This document shows, one piece after another, positions 50,154 to 59,593 of a stretch of DNA of 64,000 bases. This stretch comes from VRUE01 sp963706605 (lineage in GTDB: Bacteria; Actinomycetota; Thermoleophilia; Solirubrobacterales; 70-9). Position numbers and translations under genes: made by a program. The stretch covers positions 186,001 through 250,000 of the forward strand of contig OY970165.1 in assembly GCA_963706605.1 (NCBI GenBank), read 5' to 3'. Under the pieces are notes generated by a model. The model had not been told where the DNA came from. It saw only the letters and a program-made list of their open reading frames with translations, and searched no databases. How positions within the stretch are numbered: the stretch's first letter is position 1; each line of letters starts with the position of its first letter.

Positions 50154-50197
50154 GCGTTCGCAGTTAGCCGCCCTATACAGGGCATAAGTGCGAACGC
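50154..50197. repeat. Interspersed palindrome, mosaic type
   Basis: Outer arms GCGTTCGCA (50154-50162) and TGCGAACGC (50189-50197) match those of 25555-25601. Its inner left half, GTTAGCCGCCC-TATA, matches the 60354 element. A nested GCCCT/AGGGC pair is also visible. It lies upstream of the MBL gene (50232) and near the 5' side of tRNA-Leu, not after a stop codon. Confidence 0.65.
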
Positions 50198-50231
50198 TGG
50201 GGACGGTGGCGGCACTAGACTGGCCCTCGGG

Positions 50232-51071
50232 ATGAGGATCCATCACCTCAACTGCGGGTCGCTCTGCCCTCACGGCAGGAGCCTGATCAACGGCGAGGGC
50301 CGCTTGGGCGAACGGGGCCTCATCGTCTGCCACTGCCTGGCCATCGAGACCGGTGACGGGCTGGTTCTGGTCGACACCGGCTTCGGGATGGAGGATGCGC
50401 GCAATCCGCGCCAGCTCGGCGCCATCTTCGGCGCGATGGGGGCCGACCCGAAAACCGAGACGACGGCGCTGAAGCAGCTCGAGGCGCTCGGCTTTGGCGC
50501 CGGCGACGTGCGCCAGATCGTCACCACCCACCTCGACCCCGACCACAGCGGCGGCCTGTCCGACTTTCCGCAGGCCGAGGTCCACATCCTCTCGACCGAG
50601 CTCGACGCGGCCCTGCATCCCCGCCTCCGCGACAAGCTGCGCTACCTCGACGCCCACTGGAAGCACAACCCGCGCTGGATCAGACACGAGACGGGCGGCG
50701 ATGACTGGTTCGGCTTCGAGAGCGTCCGCATCCTGCCGGGCGTCGACGCCGAGGTGCTGCTGGTCCCGCTGTCCGGCCACTCCCTCGGCCACAGCGGCGT
50801 GGCGCTGAACAAGGGCGACGACTGGTTGCTGCACTGCGGCGATGCCTACTTTAACCATGGTGAGGTCGAGACGCCCCCCAACTGCCCGCCGGGGCTGCGC
50901 TTCTTCCAGAACCTGAACGCCGCTGACAACAGGGCCCGCAAGTCGAACCAAGAGCGCCTGCGCGAGCTGGCCTCCCGCCATGGCGAAGAGGTGACGCTGC
51001 TCTGCTCCCACGACCCGCACGAGCTGGAGCGCGAACAGGCGAAGGCGGGCGTCGCCGCCGCGGCCGAGTGA
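50232..51071 (+). CDS. MBL-fold metallohydrolase
   Basis: 279 residues. TTHLDPDHSGG (about residues 98-108) is the metal motif, with Asp in place of the second His of HxHxDH; LVDTGFG and VPLSGHSLGHSGV (another His) and LLHCGDAYF (Asp) complete the site. Resembles N-acyl homoserine lactonase/quorum-quenching-like and lactonase families of this length. The reaction is unknown. Overlaps the acetoacetyl-CoA synthetase by ATGA-like overlap (51068-51071). Confidence 0.85.
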   Translation: MRIHHLNCGSLCPHGRSLINGEGRLGERGLIVCHCLAIETGDGLVLVDTGFGMEDARNPRQLGAIFGAMGADPKTETTALKQLEALGFGAGDVRQIVTTHLDPDHSGGLSDFPQAEVHILSTELDAALHPRLRDKLRYLDAHWKHNPRWIRHETGGDDWFGFESVRILPGVDAEVLLVPLSGHSLGHSGVALNKGDDWLLHCGDAYFNHGEVETPPNCPPGLRFFQNLNAADNRARKSNQERLRELASRHGEEVTLLCSHDPHELEREQAKAGVAAAAE

Positions 51072-53047
51072 CCGCCGGCACACCGGAAAAGCTCTGGGAG
51101 CCGCCCACCGGGCTGGTCGAGCGGGCGCGGATGACCGAGTACATGGGCTGGCTGGAGGACGAGCGGGGCCTGCGTTTCGCCAGCTACGACGACCTCTGGC
51201 GCTGGTCGGTCGACGACCTCGAGGGCTTCTGGTCCTCGATCTGGGACTTCTTCGAGGTGCGGGCTGACGGCGGCTACGACCGCGTGCTCGGCAGCCATGA
51301 GATGCCGGGGGCCGAGTGGTTTGCCGGCACCCGCCTCAACTACGCCGAGCATGTCTTCGCCGGGGTGGACGACGCCGAGCTCGCAATCTCACACGCCTCC
51401 GAGCTGCGCGAGCTGGATCAGCTCAGCTGGGGCGAGCTGCGCGGCCAGGTCGCCGCCGTCGCCGCCGGCCTGCGCGAGATCGGGGTCGAGCGCGGCGATC
51501 GCGTCGTCGCCTACATGCCGAACATCCCCGAGGCAATCGTCGCCTTCCTCGCCGCCGCCTCGATCGGCGCCGTCTGGTCCAGCTGCTCGCCGGACTTCGG
51601 CCCCGCCAGCGTTATCGACCGCTTCGCCCAGATCGAGCCCAAGGTCCTCTTCGCCGTCGACGGCTACCGCTACGGCGGCAAGGACTTCGACCGCCGCGAT
51701 GTTGTCGCCGAGCTGCAGGCGGCGATGCCGAGCCTGCGACGCACCGTCGTCCTCCCCTACCTCGACCCCGACCCCGACCTCTCCCGGCTGAGCGACGCGA
51801 CGCGCTGGGACGAGCTGATCGCCGCCGGCGAGGGCGCCGTGCTCAGCTTCGACCGCGTCCCCTTCGACCACCCGCTCTGGGTCCTCTACTCCTCCGGCAC
51901 CACCGGCCTGCCGAAGGCGATCGTCCAGGGCCAGGGCGGAATCCTGCTCGAGCACCTGAAGAAGCTCCACCTCCACGTCGACGCGCACCCCGGCGACCGC
52001 CTCTTCTGGTTCACGACGACCGGCTGGATGATGTGGAACTTCCTCGTCTCGGGACTGCTGACCCGTGCCGCGATCGTGCTCTACGACGGCAACCCCGGCC
52101 ATCCGGACATGGGCGTGCTCTGGGACCTCGCCGCCAAGGCGGGCGTGACGATGTTCGGCACCAGCGCCTCCTACGTCGCCGCCTGCATGAAGGCGGGGGT
52201 CGAGCCCGCCGCGGGCCGCGACCTCAGCCGCCTCGGCGCAGTCGGCTCGACCGGCTCCCCCCTCTCCCCCGAGGGCTTCGACTGGATCTACGAGCAGCTC
52301 GGCGCCGAGACCTGGCTCTTCTCGACCAGCGGCGGCACCGACCTCTGCACGGCGTTCGTCGGCGGCACGCCGCTGCTCCCCGTCTACCGGGGCGAGCTGC
52401 AGGCGCGGGCGCTCGGCGCCGCCGTCGAGGCCTGGGACGAAGCGGGCAACTCGGTGATCGACGAGGTCGGTGAGCTGGTCGTCACCGAGCCCATGCCGTC
52501 GATGCCGGTCTTCTTCTGGGGCGACCCCGACGGCAGCCGCTACCGGACCAGCTACTTCGAGCACTACCCCGGCGTCTGGCGCCACGGCGACTGGCTCGAA
52601 ATCACCTCGCGCGGCACCGCCGTCATCTACGGCCGCTCCGACTCGACCATCAACCGCTCCGGCATCCGCATGGGGACGAGCGAGATCTACCGCGCAGTGC
52701 TCGGGATCGACGCGATCGTCGACGCGCTCGTGGTCGACATCCCCAGACCGGGCACCGAGGGCTGGATGCCGCTCTTCGTGGTTCTGCGCGAGGGCGCCGA
52801 GCTGGACGACGAGCTGCGCAGCGAGATCGCCCGCCGCGTCCGCGGCCAGTGCTCCCCCCGCCACGTCCCCGACGAGGTCTTCGTCATCGCCGAGGTGCCG
52901 CGCACCCTCAGCGGCAAGGTGCTGGAGGTGCCGGTAAAGCGGATCCTGATGGGCACGCCCCCAGAGAAGGCGGCCAGCCGCGACTCGCTCGCCAACCCGG
53001 CCGCGCTCGACTACTTCACGGAGATGGCAGCGGGGCTCCGGGGTTGA
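51068..53047 (+). CDS. Acetoacetyl-CoA synthetase
   Basis: 659 residues. LWEPPTGLVERARMTEYMGWL and AGTRLNYAEHVF are the family's N-terminal signature, then the adenylation core LYSSGTTGLPKAIVQGQGG, FSTSGGTDLC and the C-terminal lysine in LSGKVLEVPVKRIL. It activates acetoacetate to acetoacetyl-CoA with ATP. Together with the HMG-CoA lyase on the opposite strand (55242) it would recover acetoacetate formed in leucine breakdown. Its 3' end overlaps the PAP2 gene by 32 nt, convergent. Confidence 0.92.
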   Translation: MTAGTPEKLWEPPTGLVERARMTEYMGWLEDERGLRFASYDDLWRWSVDDLEGFWSSIWDFFEVRADGGYDRVLGSHEMPGAEWFAGTRLNYAEHVFAGVDDAELAISHASELRELDQLSWGELRGQVAAVAAGLREIGVERGDRVVAYMPNIPEAIVAFLAAASIGAVWSSCSPDFGPASVIDRFAQIEPKVLFAVDGYRYGGKDFDRRDVVAELQAAMPSLRRTVVLPYLDPDPDLSRLSDATRWDELIAAGEGAVLSFDRVPFDHPLWVLYSSGTTGLPKAIVQGQGGILLEHLKKLHLHVDAHPGDRLFWFTTTGWMMWNFLVSGLLTRAAIVLYDGNPGHPDMGVLWDLAAKAGVTMFGTSASYVAACMKAGVEPAAGRDLSRLGAVGSTGSPLSPEGFDWIYEQLGAETWLFSTSGGTDLCTAFVGGTPLLPVYRGELQARALGAAVEAWDEAGNSVIDEVGELVVTEPMPSMPVFFWGDPDGSRYRTSYFEHYPGVWRHGDWLEITSRGTAVIYGRSDSTINRSGIRMGTSEIYRAVLGIDAIVDALVVDIPRPGTEGWMPLFVVLREGAELDDELRSEIARRVRGQCSPRHVPDEVFVIAEVPRTLSGKVLEVPVKRILMGTPPEKAASRDSLANPAALDYFTEMAAGLRG

Positions 53048-53678
53048 CGGCCGCGGCTCGCGGGCCGCGGGGCGCAATCGCCCACATCGCCGCAAGGACG
53101 GCGAAGCCCCAGCCGGCGGCGATGAGGAAGCCGGCGAGGACATCGCTCGGGTAGTGCCAGGCGATCACCACCACGGAACACCCGACCGCCAGCGCGAAGG
53201 CGGCGCCCAGGGTCAGCGCAAGCCCCCGGAGCTCGGCGGGAACGACGAAGGCGTAGGCGACCGCGATCGAGGCCGCCGCGGTGGTGTGGCCACTGGGAAA
53301 GGTGTTCGGCGCAAAAGGATCGCCGCCGACGGCCGCCCTGACACGGGGATGGGCGAACAGGACCTTCAGCAGTTGGGTGGTGACATTGGCGCCGGCGACG
53401 ACGAGCACCGCCGCGAGAGCGTCGCGTGGGCGGCCGCGCACCAGGGCGATGCCAGAGGCGACGGCGAGCATCCCCAGCAGCGGCAGCGGATCGGCCAGGG
53501 TGGCGATGGCTCCGGCCAAGCTGCCGCCGTTCGAGTGCCGGTGTTCAGCCAGCCTGAGGAACAGGCGCCAGTCCAGGTGCCTGGTCGCGTCAACGCCAAA
53601 GGTGAGGACGACCAACAGAAAGAGGGCAACCGCGCAGGCAAAGCAGGCCGCGAGCGGCGCTTTCACGTTCCGGGCCAC
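53016..53678 (-). CDS. PAP2-family membrane phosphatase
   Basis: 220 residues with about six helices. KVLFAHPRVRA (K-x6-R-P-like), PSGHTTAAA and VVIAWHYPSDVL (S-R-x5-H-like) are the three PAP2 motifs. It would dephosphorylate a lipid phosphate such as phosphatidic acid or a polyprenyl phosphate. Convergent overlap with the synthetase. Confidence 0.88.
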   Translation of the reverse strand: MARNVKAPLAACFACAVALFLLVVLTFGVDATRHLDWRLFLRLAEHRHSNGGSLAGAIATLADPLPLLGMLAVASGIALVRGRPRDALAAVLVVAGANVTTQLLKVLFAHPRVRAAVGGDPFAPNTFPSGHTTAAASIAVAYAFVVPAELRGLALTLGAAFALAVGCSVVVIAWHYPSDVLAGFLIAAGWGFAVLAAMWAIAPRGPRAAAVNPGAPLPSP

Positions 53679-53711
53679 CGTGAAACGGTAGCGAGAAGGG
53701 TTAAGCGCCCC

Positions 53712-55232
53712 TCAAGCAGGCGTGACCGGGTTGCGCCGATCGGCGAAGGAGCGATCCTTGCCGGCCGCCATCGCGAAGCGGCGGATCAGCTCCGAGCGCA
53801 GGTCCTCGGGCTGGACGACGGCGTCGACCACCAGCTCCGAGGCGAGGTGGAGGATGTCGATGTCGGCCGCGTACTCCTCGCGTTTGCGCTCCACGAAGGC
53901 CTGCCGCTCCGCCTCCTCCTCGATCGCCTGGATCTGGTTGTAGAAGACGGCGTTGATCGCCGCCTCGGGCCCCATCACGGCGATCGAGGCGCTGGGCAGG
54001 GCGATGCAGCAATCGGGCTCGAAGGCAGGCCCAGCCATCGCGTAGAGGCCGGCGCCGTAGGCCTTGCGGACGATCACCGAGAGCTTCGGCACGGTCGCCT
54101 CAGAGACGGCGCTGATCATCTTCGCCCCGTGGCGGATGATCCCCTGGCGCTCGACCGCGGTGCCAATCATGAAACCGGGCACGTCGGCGAGGAAGAGCAG
54201 CGGCACGTTGAAGGCGTTGCAGGTCTGGATGAAGCGCGCCGCCTTGTCGGCCGAGTCGACGAAGAGCACACCACCTTTCTGGCGCGGCTGGTTGGCGACG
54301 ACGCCGACGACGCGGCCGTCGAGCCGGCCGTAGCCGACGATCAGCTCTTTCGCCCAGCGCTTGTGCACTTCCAGGAAGGAGTCGGCGTCGAGCAGGACGT
54401 CGAGCACCTCGCGCATGTCGAAGGGCTGGTTCTCGTCCGCCGGCAGGATCTCGGCGATCGCCGCATCGGAGGCGGGCTTGGCGGCCGCGACCGCCGGCGG
54501 CTCCTCGCGCCAGCTGCCCGGCATGTAGGCGAGGTAGCGCTTGGCGAGGTCGATCGCCTCCTCGTCGCTCTTGACCAGGAAGTGGCCGCAGCCGGAGACG
54601 CCGGTGTGCATCTTTGCCCCGCCCATCTCCTCCAGCGTCACCTTCTCGCCGATCACCATCTCCGCCATCCGCGGCGACCCCAGGTACATCGAGGCATTGC
54701 CCTCGCGCATGATCACCACGTCGCAGAAGGCCGGGATGTAGGCGCCGCCGGCGGCGCTCGGCCCGAACAGCAGGCAGACCTGCGGCACCTGGCCCGAGAG
54801 CCGCACCTCGTTGTGGAAGATGCGGCCGGCGCCACGCCGACCCGGGAACATCTGGACCTGATCGGTGATCCGCGCCCCCGCCGAGTCGACCAGGTAGACC
54901 ATCGGCACCTGCAGCTTCAACGCCCGTTCCTGGACGCGGAGGATCTTCTCGACCGTCTTCGGCCCCCAGGAGCCGGCCTTCACCGTCGGGTCGTTGGCCA
55001 TCAGCGCGACGCGGCGGCCCTCGATCGTGGCCAAGCCGGTGACGACTCCGTCGGCCCCCAGACCATCCTGATTCCAGTTGGCGAGCAGCGCCTCCTCGGC
55101 GAAGGAGCCGGAATCGACCAACCGCTCGACCCGCTCGCGCACGGGCAGCTTGCCCTGCTCGGCCGTCTTCTCGTGGTGGCGCTGGGGACCGCCGGCGAGG
55201 GCGGCGTCAAGCGCCTTGGCGAAATCGGTCAC
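53712..55232 (-). CDS. Acyl-CoA carboxylase beta subunit (methylcrotonyl/propionyl-CoA type)
   Basis: 506 residues. The N-domain holds GGAYIPAFCDVVIMREG and the GPSAAGGAYIPA oxyanion loop, and the C-domain DSADKAARFIQTCNAFNVPLLFLADVPGFM and RKAYGAGLYAM. The FEPDCCIALP ending fits methylcrotonyl-CoA carboxylase more than acetyl-CoA carboxylase. It is transcribed with HMG-CoA lyase, a thioesterase and an SDR, a leucine-degradation context; the biotin/alpha subunit must lie elsewhere. Confidence 0.85.
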   Translation of the reverse strand: MTDFAKALDAALAGGPQRHHEKTAEQGKLPVRERVERLVDSGSFAEEALLANWNQDGLGADGVVTGLATIEGRRVALMANDPTVKAGSWGPKTVEKILRVQERALKLQVPMVYLVDSAGARITDQVQMFPGRRGAGRIFHNEVRLSGQVPQVCLLFGPSAAGGAYIPAFCDVVIMREGNASMYLGSPRMAEMVIGEKVTLEEMGGAKMHTGVSGCGHFLVKSDEEAIDLAKRYLAYMPGSWREEPPAVAAAKPASDAAIAEILPADENQPFDMREVLDVLLDADSFLEVHKRWAKELIVGYGRLDGRVVGVVANQPRQKGGVLFVDSADKAARFIQTCNAFNVPLLFLADVPGFMIGTAVERQGIIRHGAKMISAVSEATVPKLSVIVRKAYGAGLYAMAGPAFEPDCCIALPSASIAVMGPEAAINAVFYNQIQAIEEEAERQAFVERKREEYAADIDILHLASELVVDAVVQPEDLRSELIRRFAMAAGKDRSFADRRNPVTPA

Positions 55233-55241
55233 GGCGGCAGC

Positions 55242-56174
55242 CTAGTCGGATACCTGGCCGCCGAGCCAGTCCACAGGCCCCGCCCGCAGGACATGCGACC
55301 CCAGCGGCCGCCCCAGGACCTCCTGGGCGGCGCGCGACGCCTCGATCAGCAGCGGCAGGTCGATGCCGGTCTCGATCCCCATCTCGCTCAGCATCGAGAC
55401 CACGTCCTCGGTCGAGACGTTGCCGGTCGCCCCCGGCGGCACCGGACAGCCGCCGAGCTCGCCGAAGCTCGACTCGAAGGAGTCGACACCCTCTCCCAGA
55501 GCCGCCAGCAGGTTGGCCAAGCCCTGGCCGCGGGTGTTATGGAAGTGAGCGGTCAGCTCGACCCCGCCGAGCCGTTCGCGCGCGGCGGCGAAGAACTCGT
55601 GGACCTGGCGTGGGTTGGCCATCCCGGTGGTGTCACCGAAGCCGACCTCAGCGCAACCGGCGGCGGCGAGCCGCTCGGCGATGGAGAAGACGTGATCGGG
55701 CGGAACCTCACCCTCGTAGGGGCAGCCGAAGGAGGTCGAGATCACGCCCTCGCAGCGCAGATCGGCCTCGCGGGCGGTGGCCAGCGTCCGCTCCAGCCCG
55801 GCCAGCGACTCCTCGATCGAGCGGTTGACGTTCTTGCGGTTGTGGGTCTCCGAGGCGGAGACGAAGACGTTGATCTCATCGAAGCGCTTGCGCAGCGACA
55901 GCGCCCGCTCAAGCCCGCGCTCGTTGGGGATCAGGACCGAGAAGGAGACGCCGTCGCGGCGCTGCACCGTGGCCAGCACCTGCTCGGCGTCGGCGAGCTG
56001 CGGGATCACGTCGGGCCGCACGAACGAGGTCACCTCCAGCCGCGTCAGCCCGCTGCTCGAGAGCAGGTCGATCAGGCGCACCTTCTCCGTGGTCGGGATC
56101 GTCTCCGGCTCGTTTTGGAAGCCGTCGCGGGGCCCGACCTCGCGGATGCGGACGGTCTGCGGCAGGGAATCCAT
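55242..56174 (-). CDS. mvaB: Hydroxymethylglutaryl-CoA lyase
   Basis: 310 residues of the DRE-TIM family. REVGPRDGFQNE carries the metal/catalytic Arg-Asp, HFHNTRGQGLAN the metal His pair, GGCPVPPGATGN the catalytic Cys loop of this enzyme. It cleaves HMG-CoA into acetyl-CoA and acetoacetate; the latter is the substrate of the synthetase at 51068. Located 9 nt upstream (transcription order) of the carboxylase gene. Confidence 0.92.
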   Translation of the reverse strand: MDSLPQTVRIREVGPRDGFQNEPETIPTTEKVRLIDLLSSSGLTRLEVTSFVRPDVIPQLADAEQVLATVQRRDGVSFSVLIPNERGLERALSLRKRFDEINVFVSASETHNRKNVNRSIEESLAGLERTLATAREADLRCEGVISTSFGCPYEGEVPPDHVFSIAERLAAAGCAEVGFGDTTGMANPRQVHEFFAAARERLGGVELTAHFHNTRGQGLANLLAALGEGVDSFESSFGELGGCPVPPGATGNVSTEDVVSMLSEMGIETGIDLPLLIEASRAAQEVLGRPLGSHVLRAGPVDWLGGQVSD

Positions 56175-56186
56175 GCAAATCGGAGG

Positions 56187-56579
56187 CTACGCCGTCGGCG
56201 GGCCCGCCAGAGCGTCGATCACCCGCCGCTCGTGGGTGCCGACGCCGATCGTCCGCTCGCCTTCGGCCACTTCGACGTCGAAGCGAAGCTTGCGCCCGTC
56301 GACGATCTCGCGCAGGGCCACCCGCGTCCGACAAATCGCGCCCTCTCCGGCTGCCGCCACGTGCTTGACGCAGACCTCGAAGCCAACGGTCGCCTGTCCC
56401 TCCGGCAGGTACTCGTAGGCCAGCATCGAGGCGCTGCCCTCCATCATCCCGATCATGCCTGGCGTCGAGAGCACGCCGGCCCCGATGGTGCCGCCGACGT
56501 CGGTGACAAGAGGGGGCGCGACTGTGAACTCGTCACTGCGCTCGAGGCCGGGGACCAGAGTCGACTCGGGCTCAGCCAT
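56187..56579 (-). CDS. Hotdog-fold thioesterase (FlK-like)
   Basis: 130 residues. The segment VLSTPGMIGMMEGSASMLAYEYLPEGQATVG has the Ser/Glu/His arrangement of fluoroacetyl-CoA-thioesterase-like hotdog proteins (TPGMIG, EGSAS). CVKHVAAAGEGAICR and ERRVID complete the fold. It would hydrolyse an acyl-CoA thioester. Its start overlaps the SDR stop by 1 nt (TGATG), so coupled. Confidence 0.8.
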   Translation of the reverse strand: MAEPESTLVPGLERSDEFTVAPPLVTDVGGTIGAGVLSTPGMIGMMEGSASMLAYEYLPEGQATVGFEVCVKHVAAAGEGAICRTRVALREIVDGRKLRFDVEVAEGERTIGVGTHERRVIDALAGPPTA

Positions 56580-57313
56580 CAGACCATGCCCAGGCCGCCA
56601 CTTACGCCCAGGGTCTCGCCGGTGACGTAGGTGGCGTCATCCGAGGCCAGAAAGGCGACCGCGGCGGCCACCTCGTCGGGCTGGCCGAGGCGCTTCATCT
56701 GGGTCGACGCTTTCATCGTCTCGATCACCTTCTCGCCGATCTCGCCGAACTCCTTGGCGCCCATCAGCAGGGGGGTCTCGATCGGGCCGGGGGCGATCGC
56801 GTTGGCGGTGATCCCGTAGCGAGCGTTCTCGCGGGCGATCGCCTTCATGAAGGCGACGATGCCGCCCTTGGCCGCCGAGTAGACGGCGGAACCCTTGGAG
56901 CCGACCCGGCCGGCCTCCGAGGAGATGCTGACGATCCGGCCGTAGCCGGCCTGCTGCATCGCGGGCAGCGCAGCGTGGGTGCAGTTGAGGACCCCACCGA
57001 GGTTGACCGCGAGAACCTTCTGCCACTGCTCGGGGGTGGTGTAGGTGAAGAAGCCGAACTCGTCGGTGCCGGCGTTGTTGACGAGGACGTCCGGCGTTCC
57101 GACCGCCTCGATCGCCGCGTGGGCGGACTCCAGGTCGGTGACGTCGAGCTCGATCGCGTGGCCGTTGGCCTCGCCGGCGACTCGCGCCGCGCCCTCGGTG
57201 TCGACGTCGCCGACCCAGACCTCGGCCCCCTCGGCCGCGAGCCGCGCCGCGATCGCGGCACCGATCCCGCTGGCTCCACCGGTGACCAGCGCCTTTCGTC
57301 CCTCCAGCCTCAT
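56579..57313 (-). CDS. Short-chain dehydrogenase/reductase (FabG-like)
   Basis: 244 residues from ATG 57313. TGGASGIGAAIA (NAD(P)-binding TGxxxGIG), NNAGTDEFG (NNAG), SSEAGRVG with the Ser, and YSAAKGG (catalytic YxxxK) are present. First gene of the minus-strand operon SDR-thioesterase-HMG-CoA lyase-carboxylase. Probably a 3-hydroxyacyl-CoA or related oxidoreductase. Divergent from npdG, with 26 nt between the starts. Confidence 0.9.
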   Translation of the reverse strand: MRLEGRKALVTGGASGIGAAIAARLAAEGAEVWVGDVDTEGAARVAGEANGHAIELDVTDLESAHAAIEAVGTPDVLVNNAGTDEFGFFTYTTPEQWQKVLAVNLGGVLNCTHAALPAMQQAGYGRIVSISSEAGRVGSKGSAVYSAAKGGIVAFMKAIARENARYGITANAIAPGPIETPLLMGAKEFGEIGEKVIETMKASTQMKRLGQPDEVAAAVAFLASDDATYVTGETLGVSGGLGMV

Positions 57314-57339
57314 CGGACGGGAGCATAGACTGGCCGGCC

Positions 57340-58032
57340 TTGGCCGAGCTTGAACCGATCCCGATCGTCGGCGGCACCGGCGCCCTCGGCGCCGGACTGG
57401 CGTTGCGTTGGGCGCAGGCGGGCAGGCCGGTCGCGATCGGCTCGCGCTCCGCCGAGCGCGCCGAGGAGGCGGCGGCAAAGCTTCGTGAGGCGGTTCCCGG
57501 CGCCCAGGTCGAGGGCCTGACTAACGAGGAGGCGGCGAAGCGGGCCGAGATCGTCTTCCTGACCGTCCCCTTCCGCGCCCAGTCAGAGAACCTCAACAAC
57601 CTGCGCGAGGCGCTGCGACCCGGCCAGATCCTGGTCGACTGCACGGTCCCCCTCGCCGCAGCGGTGAGCGGCAAAGCGACCCGTTCGCTCGGCGTCTGGC
57701 AGGGGTCGGCGGCGCAGCAGGCGCAGGAGATGGTGCCGGAGGGCGTCACCGTGGTCGCCGCCCTGCACACCGTCGGCGCCCCCAGCCTCGGCGACGGCAA
57801 CGCGGTGCTGGACGAGGACGTCCTGATCTGCGGCGATCGCAAGGCGGACAAGGCAAGGGTCGCCGCCCTGATCGAGCTGATCCCCGGCCTGCGCGCGGTC
57901 AACGCCGGCCCCCTGGAGATGGCGCGGATCATCGAGCAGCTGACCCCGCTGCTGATCTCGGTCAACGTCCGCTACAAGACCCACGCCGGGATCCGGCTTA
58001 CCGGGCTCCCAGACGGAGATCACTGGGCGTGA
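57340..58032 (+). CDS. npdG: NADPH:F420 oxidoreductase
   Basis: 230 residues from a TTG. IPIVGGTGALGAGLALRWAQAG is the NADP fold; SRSAERA at the 2'-phosphate site, PFRAQSE, and HTVGA are family features. It transfers hydride between NADPH and coenzyme F420. First gene of the F420 operon; overlaps cofD by GTGA. Confidence 0.9.
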   Translation: MAELEPIPIVGGTGALGAGLALRWAQAGRPVAIGSRSAERAEEAAAKLREAVPGAQVEGLTNEEAAKRAEIVFLTVPFRAQSENLNNLREALRPGQILVDCTVPLAAAVSGKATRSLGVWQGSAAQQAQEMVPEGVTVVAALHTVGAPSLGDGNAVLDEDVLICGDRKADKARVAALIELIPGLRAVNAGPLEMARIIEQLTPLLISVNVRYKTHAGIRLTGLPDGDHWA

Positions 58033-58955
58033 AGGTCGCGCTGCTCGCCGGCGGCACCGGGGGCGCGAAACTCGGCGCCGGGATGCAGGAGGAGATCGGT
58101 GCCGACCTGGCGGTGATCGCCAACACGGCTGACGACATCGAGGTGCTCGGCGTCCACGTCTCGCCGGACCCCGACCTCGTCACCTACTGGCTCAGCGGCG
58201 AGATCGACGCCGAGCGCGGCTGGGGGATCCGTGACGACACCTTCACCGTCTTCGAGCGACTCTCCAGGTTGGGCGCGCCCGACTGGTTCGGCCTCTCCGA
58301 CCGCGACCTCGCCGCCTGCCTCTACCGGCGGCAGTTCCTCGAGGAGGGCGGCCGGCAGACCGACGCCCAGGCGCAGATCGCGCGCGGCCTCGGCGTCGAG
58401 GCACGGGTGCTGCCGATGAGCGACGCTCCGGTGCGGACCAAGGTGCTGACCGCTGCCGGACGGCGCGACTTGCAGGAGTACCTGATCGTCGACGGTGGCC
58501 AGCCGGAGGTGCAGGGGGTCGAGCTGGAGGGGGTCGCCGAAGCGGAGCCGACGCCGGAGGTGGCCGAGGCGCTGCGAGGTGCCGACGCGATCGTGTTCGG
58601 CCCCTCCAATCCGGTGATCAGCATCGGCCCGATCCTCGCCGTGCCTGGCATGCGGGAGGCGATCACCGCCTCCCCCGCCCCGGTCATCGCCGTCAGCCCC
58701 TTCGTCGCCGGCGAGGTCGTCAAGGGCCCCACCGAGCGCTTCATGGCGGCCGTCGGCCGCCCCTCGACCGCCGCCGGGGTCGCCTCGCTCTACACAGGGC
58801 TGATCGACGCGATGGTGGTCGACGAGGGAGATCCGGACCCCGCTCCAGAGGAGATCCCGACCCTGGCCACGCCGACTCTGATGGACGGCGCCGCCGGCCG
58901 CGCCCGGCTGGCGCGCATCGTGCTCGACTACGCCGCCGGCCTCGCCGGTAAATGA
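58029..58955 (+). CDS. cofD: 2-phospho-L-lactate transferase (CofD/FbiA)
   Basis: 308 residues from a GTG. LAGGTGGAKLGAGM is the family nucleotide loop, NTADDIEVLGVHVSPDPD the FO/lactyl-phosphate region, and FGPSNPVISIGPIL a conserved core. It joins FO with the activated 2-phospholactate (or phosphoenolpyruvate) moiety. It is coupled on both sides, to npdG by GTGA and to cofC by ATGA. Confidence 0.92.
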   Translation: MKVALLAGGTGGAKLGAGMQEEIGADLAVIANTADDIEVLGVHVSPDPDLVTYWLSGEIDAERGWGIRDDTFTVFERLSRLGAPDWFGLSDRDLAACLYRRQFLEEGGRQTDAQAQIARGLGVEARVLPMSDAPVRTKVLTAAGRRDLQEYLIVDGGQPEVQGVELEGVAEAEPTPEVAEALRGADAIVFGPSNPVISIGPILAVPGMREAITASPAPVIAVSPFVAGEVVKGPTERFMAAVGRPSTAAGVASLYTGLIDAMVVDEGDPDPAPEEIPTLATPTLMDGAAGRARLARIVLDYAAGLAGK

Positions 58956-59593
58956 GGGCAACCGCCGTACTGCCCGTCAAGCGCTTCGCCGCCGCGAAGC
59001 GGCGCCTCGCCGGGGGCATCGACGACGAACGTCGTGCAGCCCTGGTCGCGGCGATGCTGGACGACGTGCTGGAGGCAATCGGCAAGACCCGCTCCATCGA
59101 GCGGACGATCGTCGTCACCGACGAGGCCGAGGCAGCCGAGGCTGCCGCCCGCGCCGGCGCGGAGGCCGTGCCCGACCCCGGCGAAGGAGGGCATTCGGGA
59201 GCGGCACTGGCTGGGATCGCCCGCGTGGAGGAGCACGGCGGGAGCTGTGCGGTCCTGCTCCCCGGCGACTGTCCCCTGCTCGATCCGCGCGAGCTGGATC
59301 GCCTCCTCACCGGCGTCCCCTCCAACTACGTGGCGATCGTCCCCGACCGCCACGGCACCGGCACCAATGCCCTGGTCCTGGCTCCGCCCGGGGCGATCCG
59401 GCCCGCCTTCGGCGAGGGCAGCTGCGCCCGCCACGTCGCTGCCGCGCGCGCGGCGGGGATTCCCTTCGCGGTCGAGGAGCTGGCGTCGCTGGCACTCGAC
59501 CTCGACACGCCGGCCGACGTCGTCGCCCTGACCCGCGAGCTGGAGGCGCGACCCGGACGCGCAGGCCGCACCGCAAAGGCCCTGGGGCTGTGA
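58952..59593 (+). CDS. cofC: 2-phospho-L-lactate guanylyltransferase (CofC/FbiD)
   Basis: 213 residues, MobA-like fold. AVLPVKRFAAAKRRLAG carries the nucleotide-binding start, LPGDCPLLDPREL the metal Asp, and DRHGTGTNALVLAPP the GTP site. Makes the GDP-activated donor for CofD. ATGA overlaps with cofD and GTGA overlap with cofE. Confidence 0.9.
   Translation: MRATAVLPVKRFAAAKRRLAGGIDDERRAALVAAMLDDVLEAIGKTRSIERTIVVTDEAEAAEAAARAGAEAVPDPGEGGHSGAALAGIARVEEHGGSCAVLLPGDCPLLDPRELDRLLTGVPSNYVAIVPDRHGTGTNALVLAPPGAIRPAFGEGSCARHVAAARAAGIPFAVEELASLALDLDTPADVVALTRELEARPGRAGRTAKALGL

Noticed and set aside
53154..56630. 1158-codon plus-strand open frame
   Set aside because: Antisense to PAP2, carboxylase, lyase and thioesterase genes with intact motifs; His/Arg/Gln-rich composition is that of a high-GC shadow frame.
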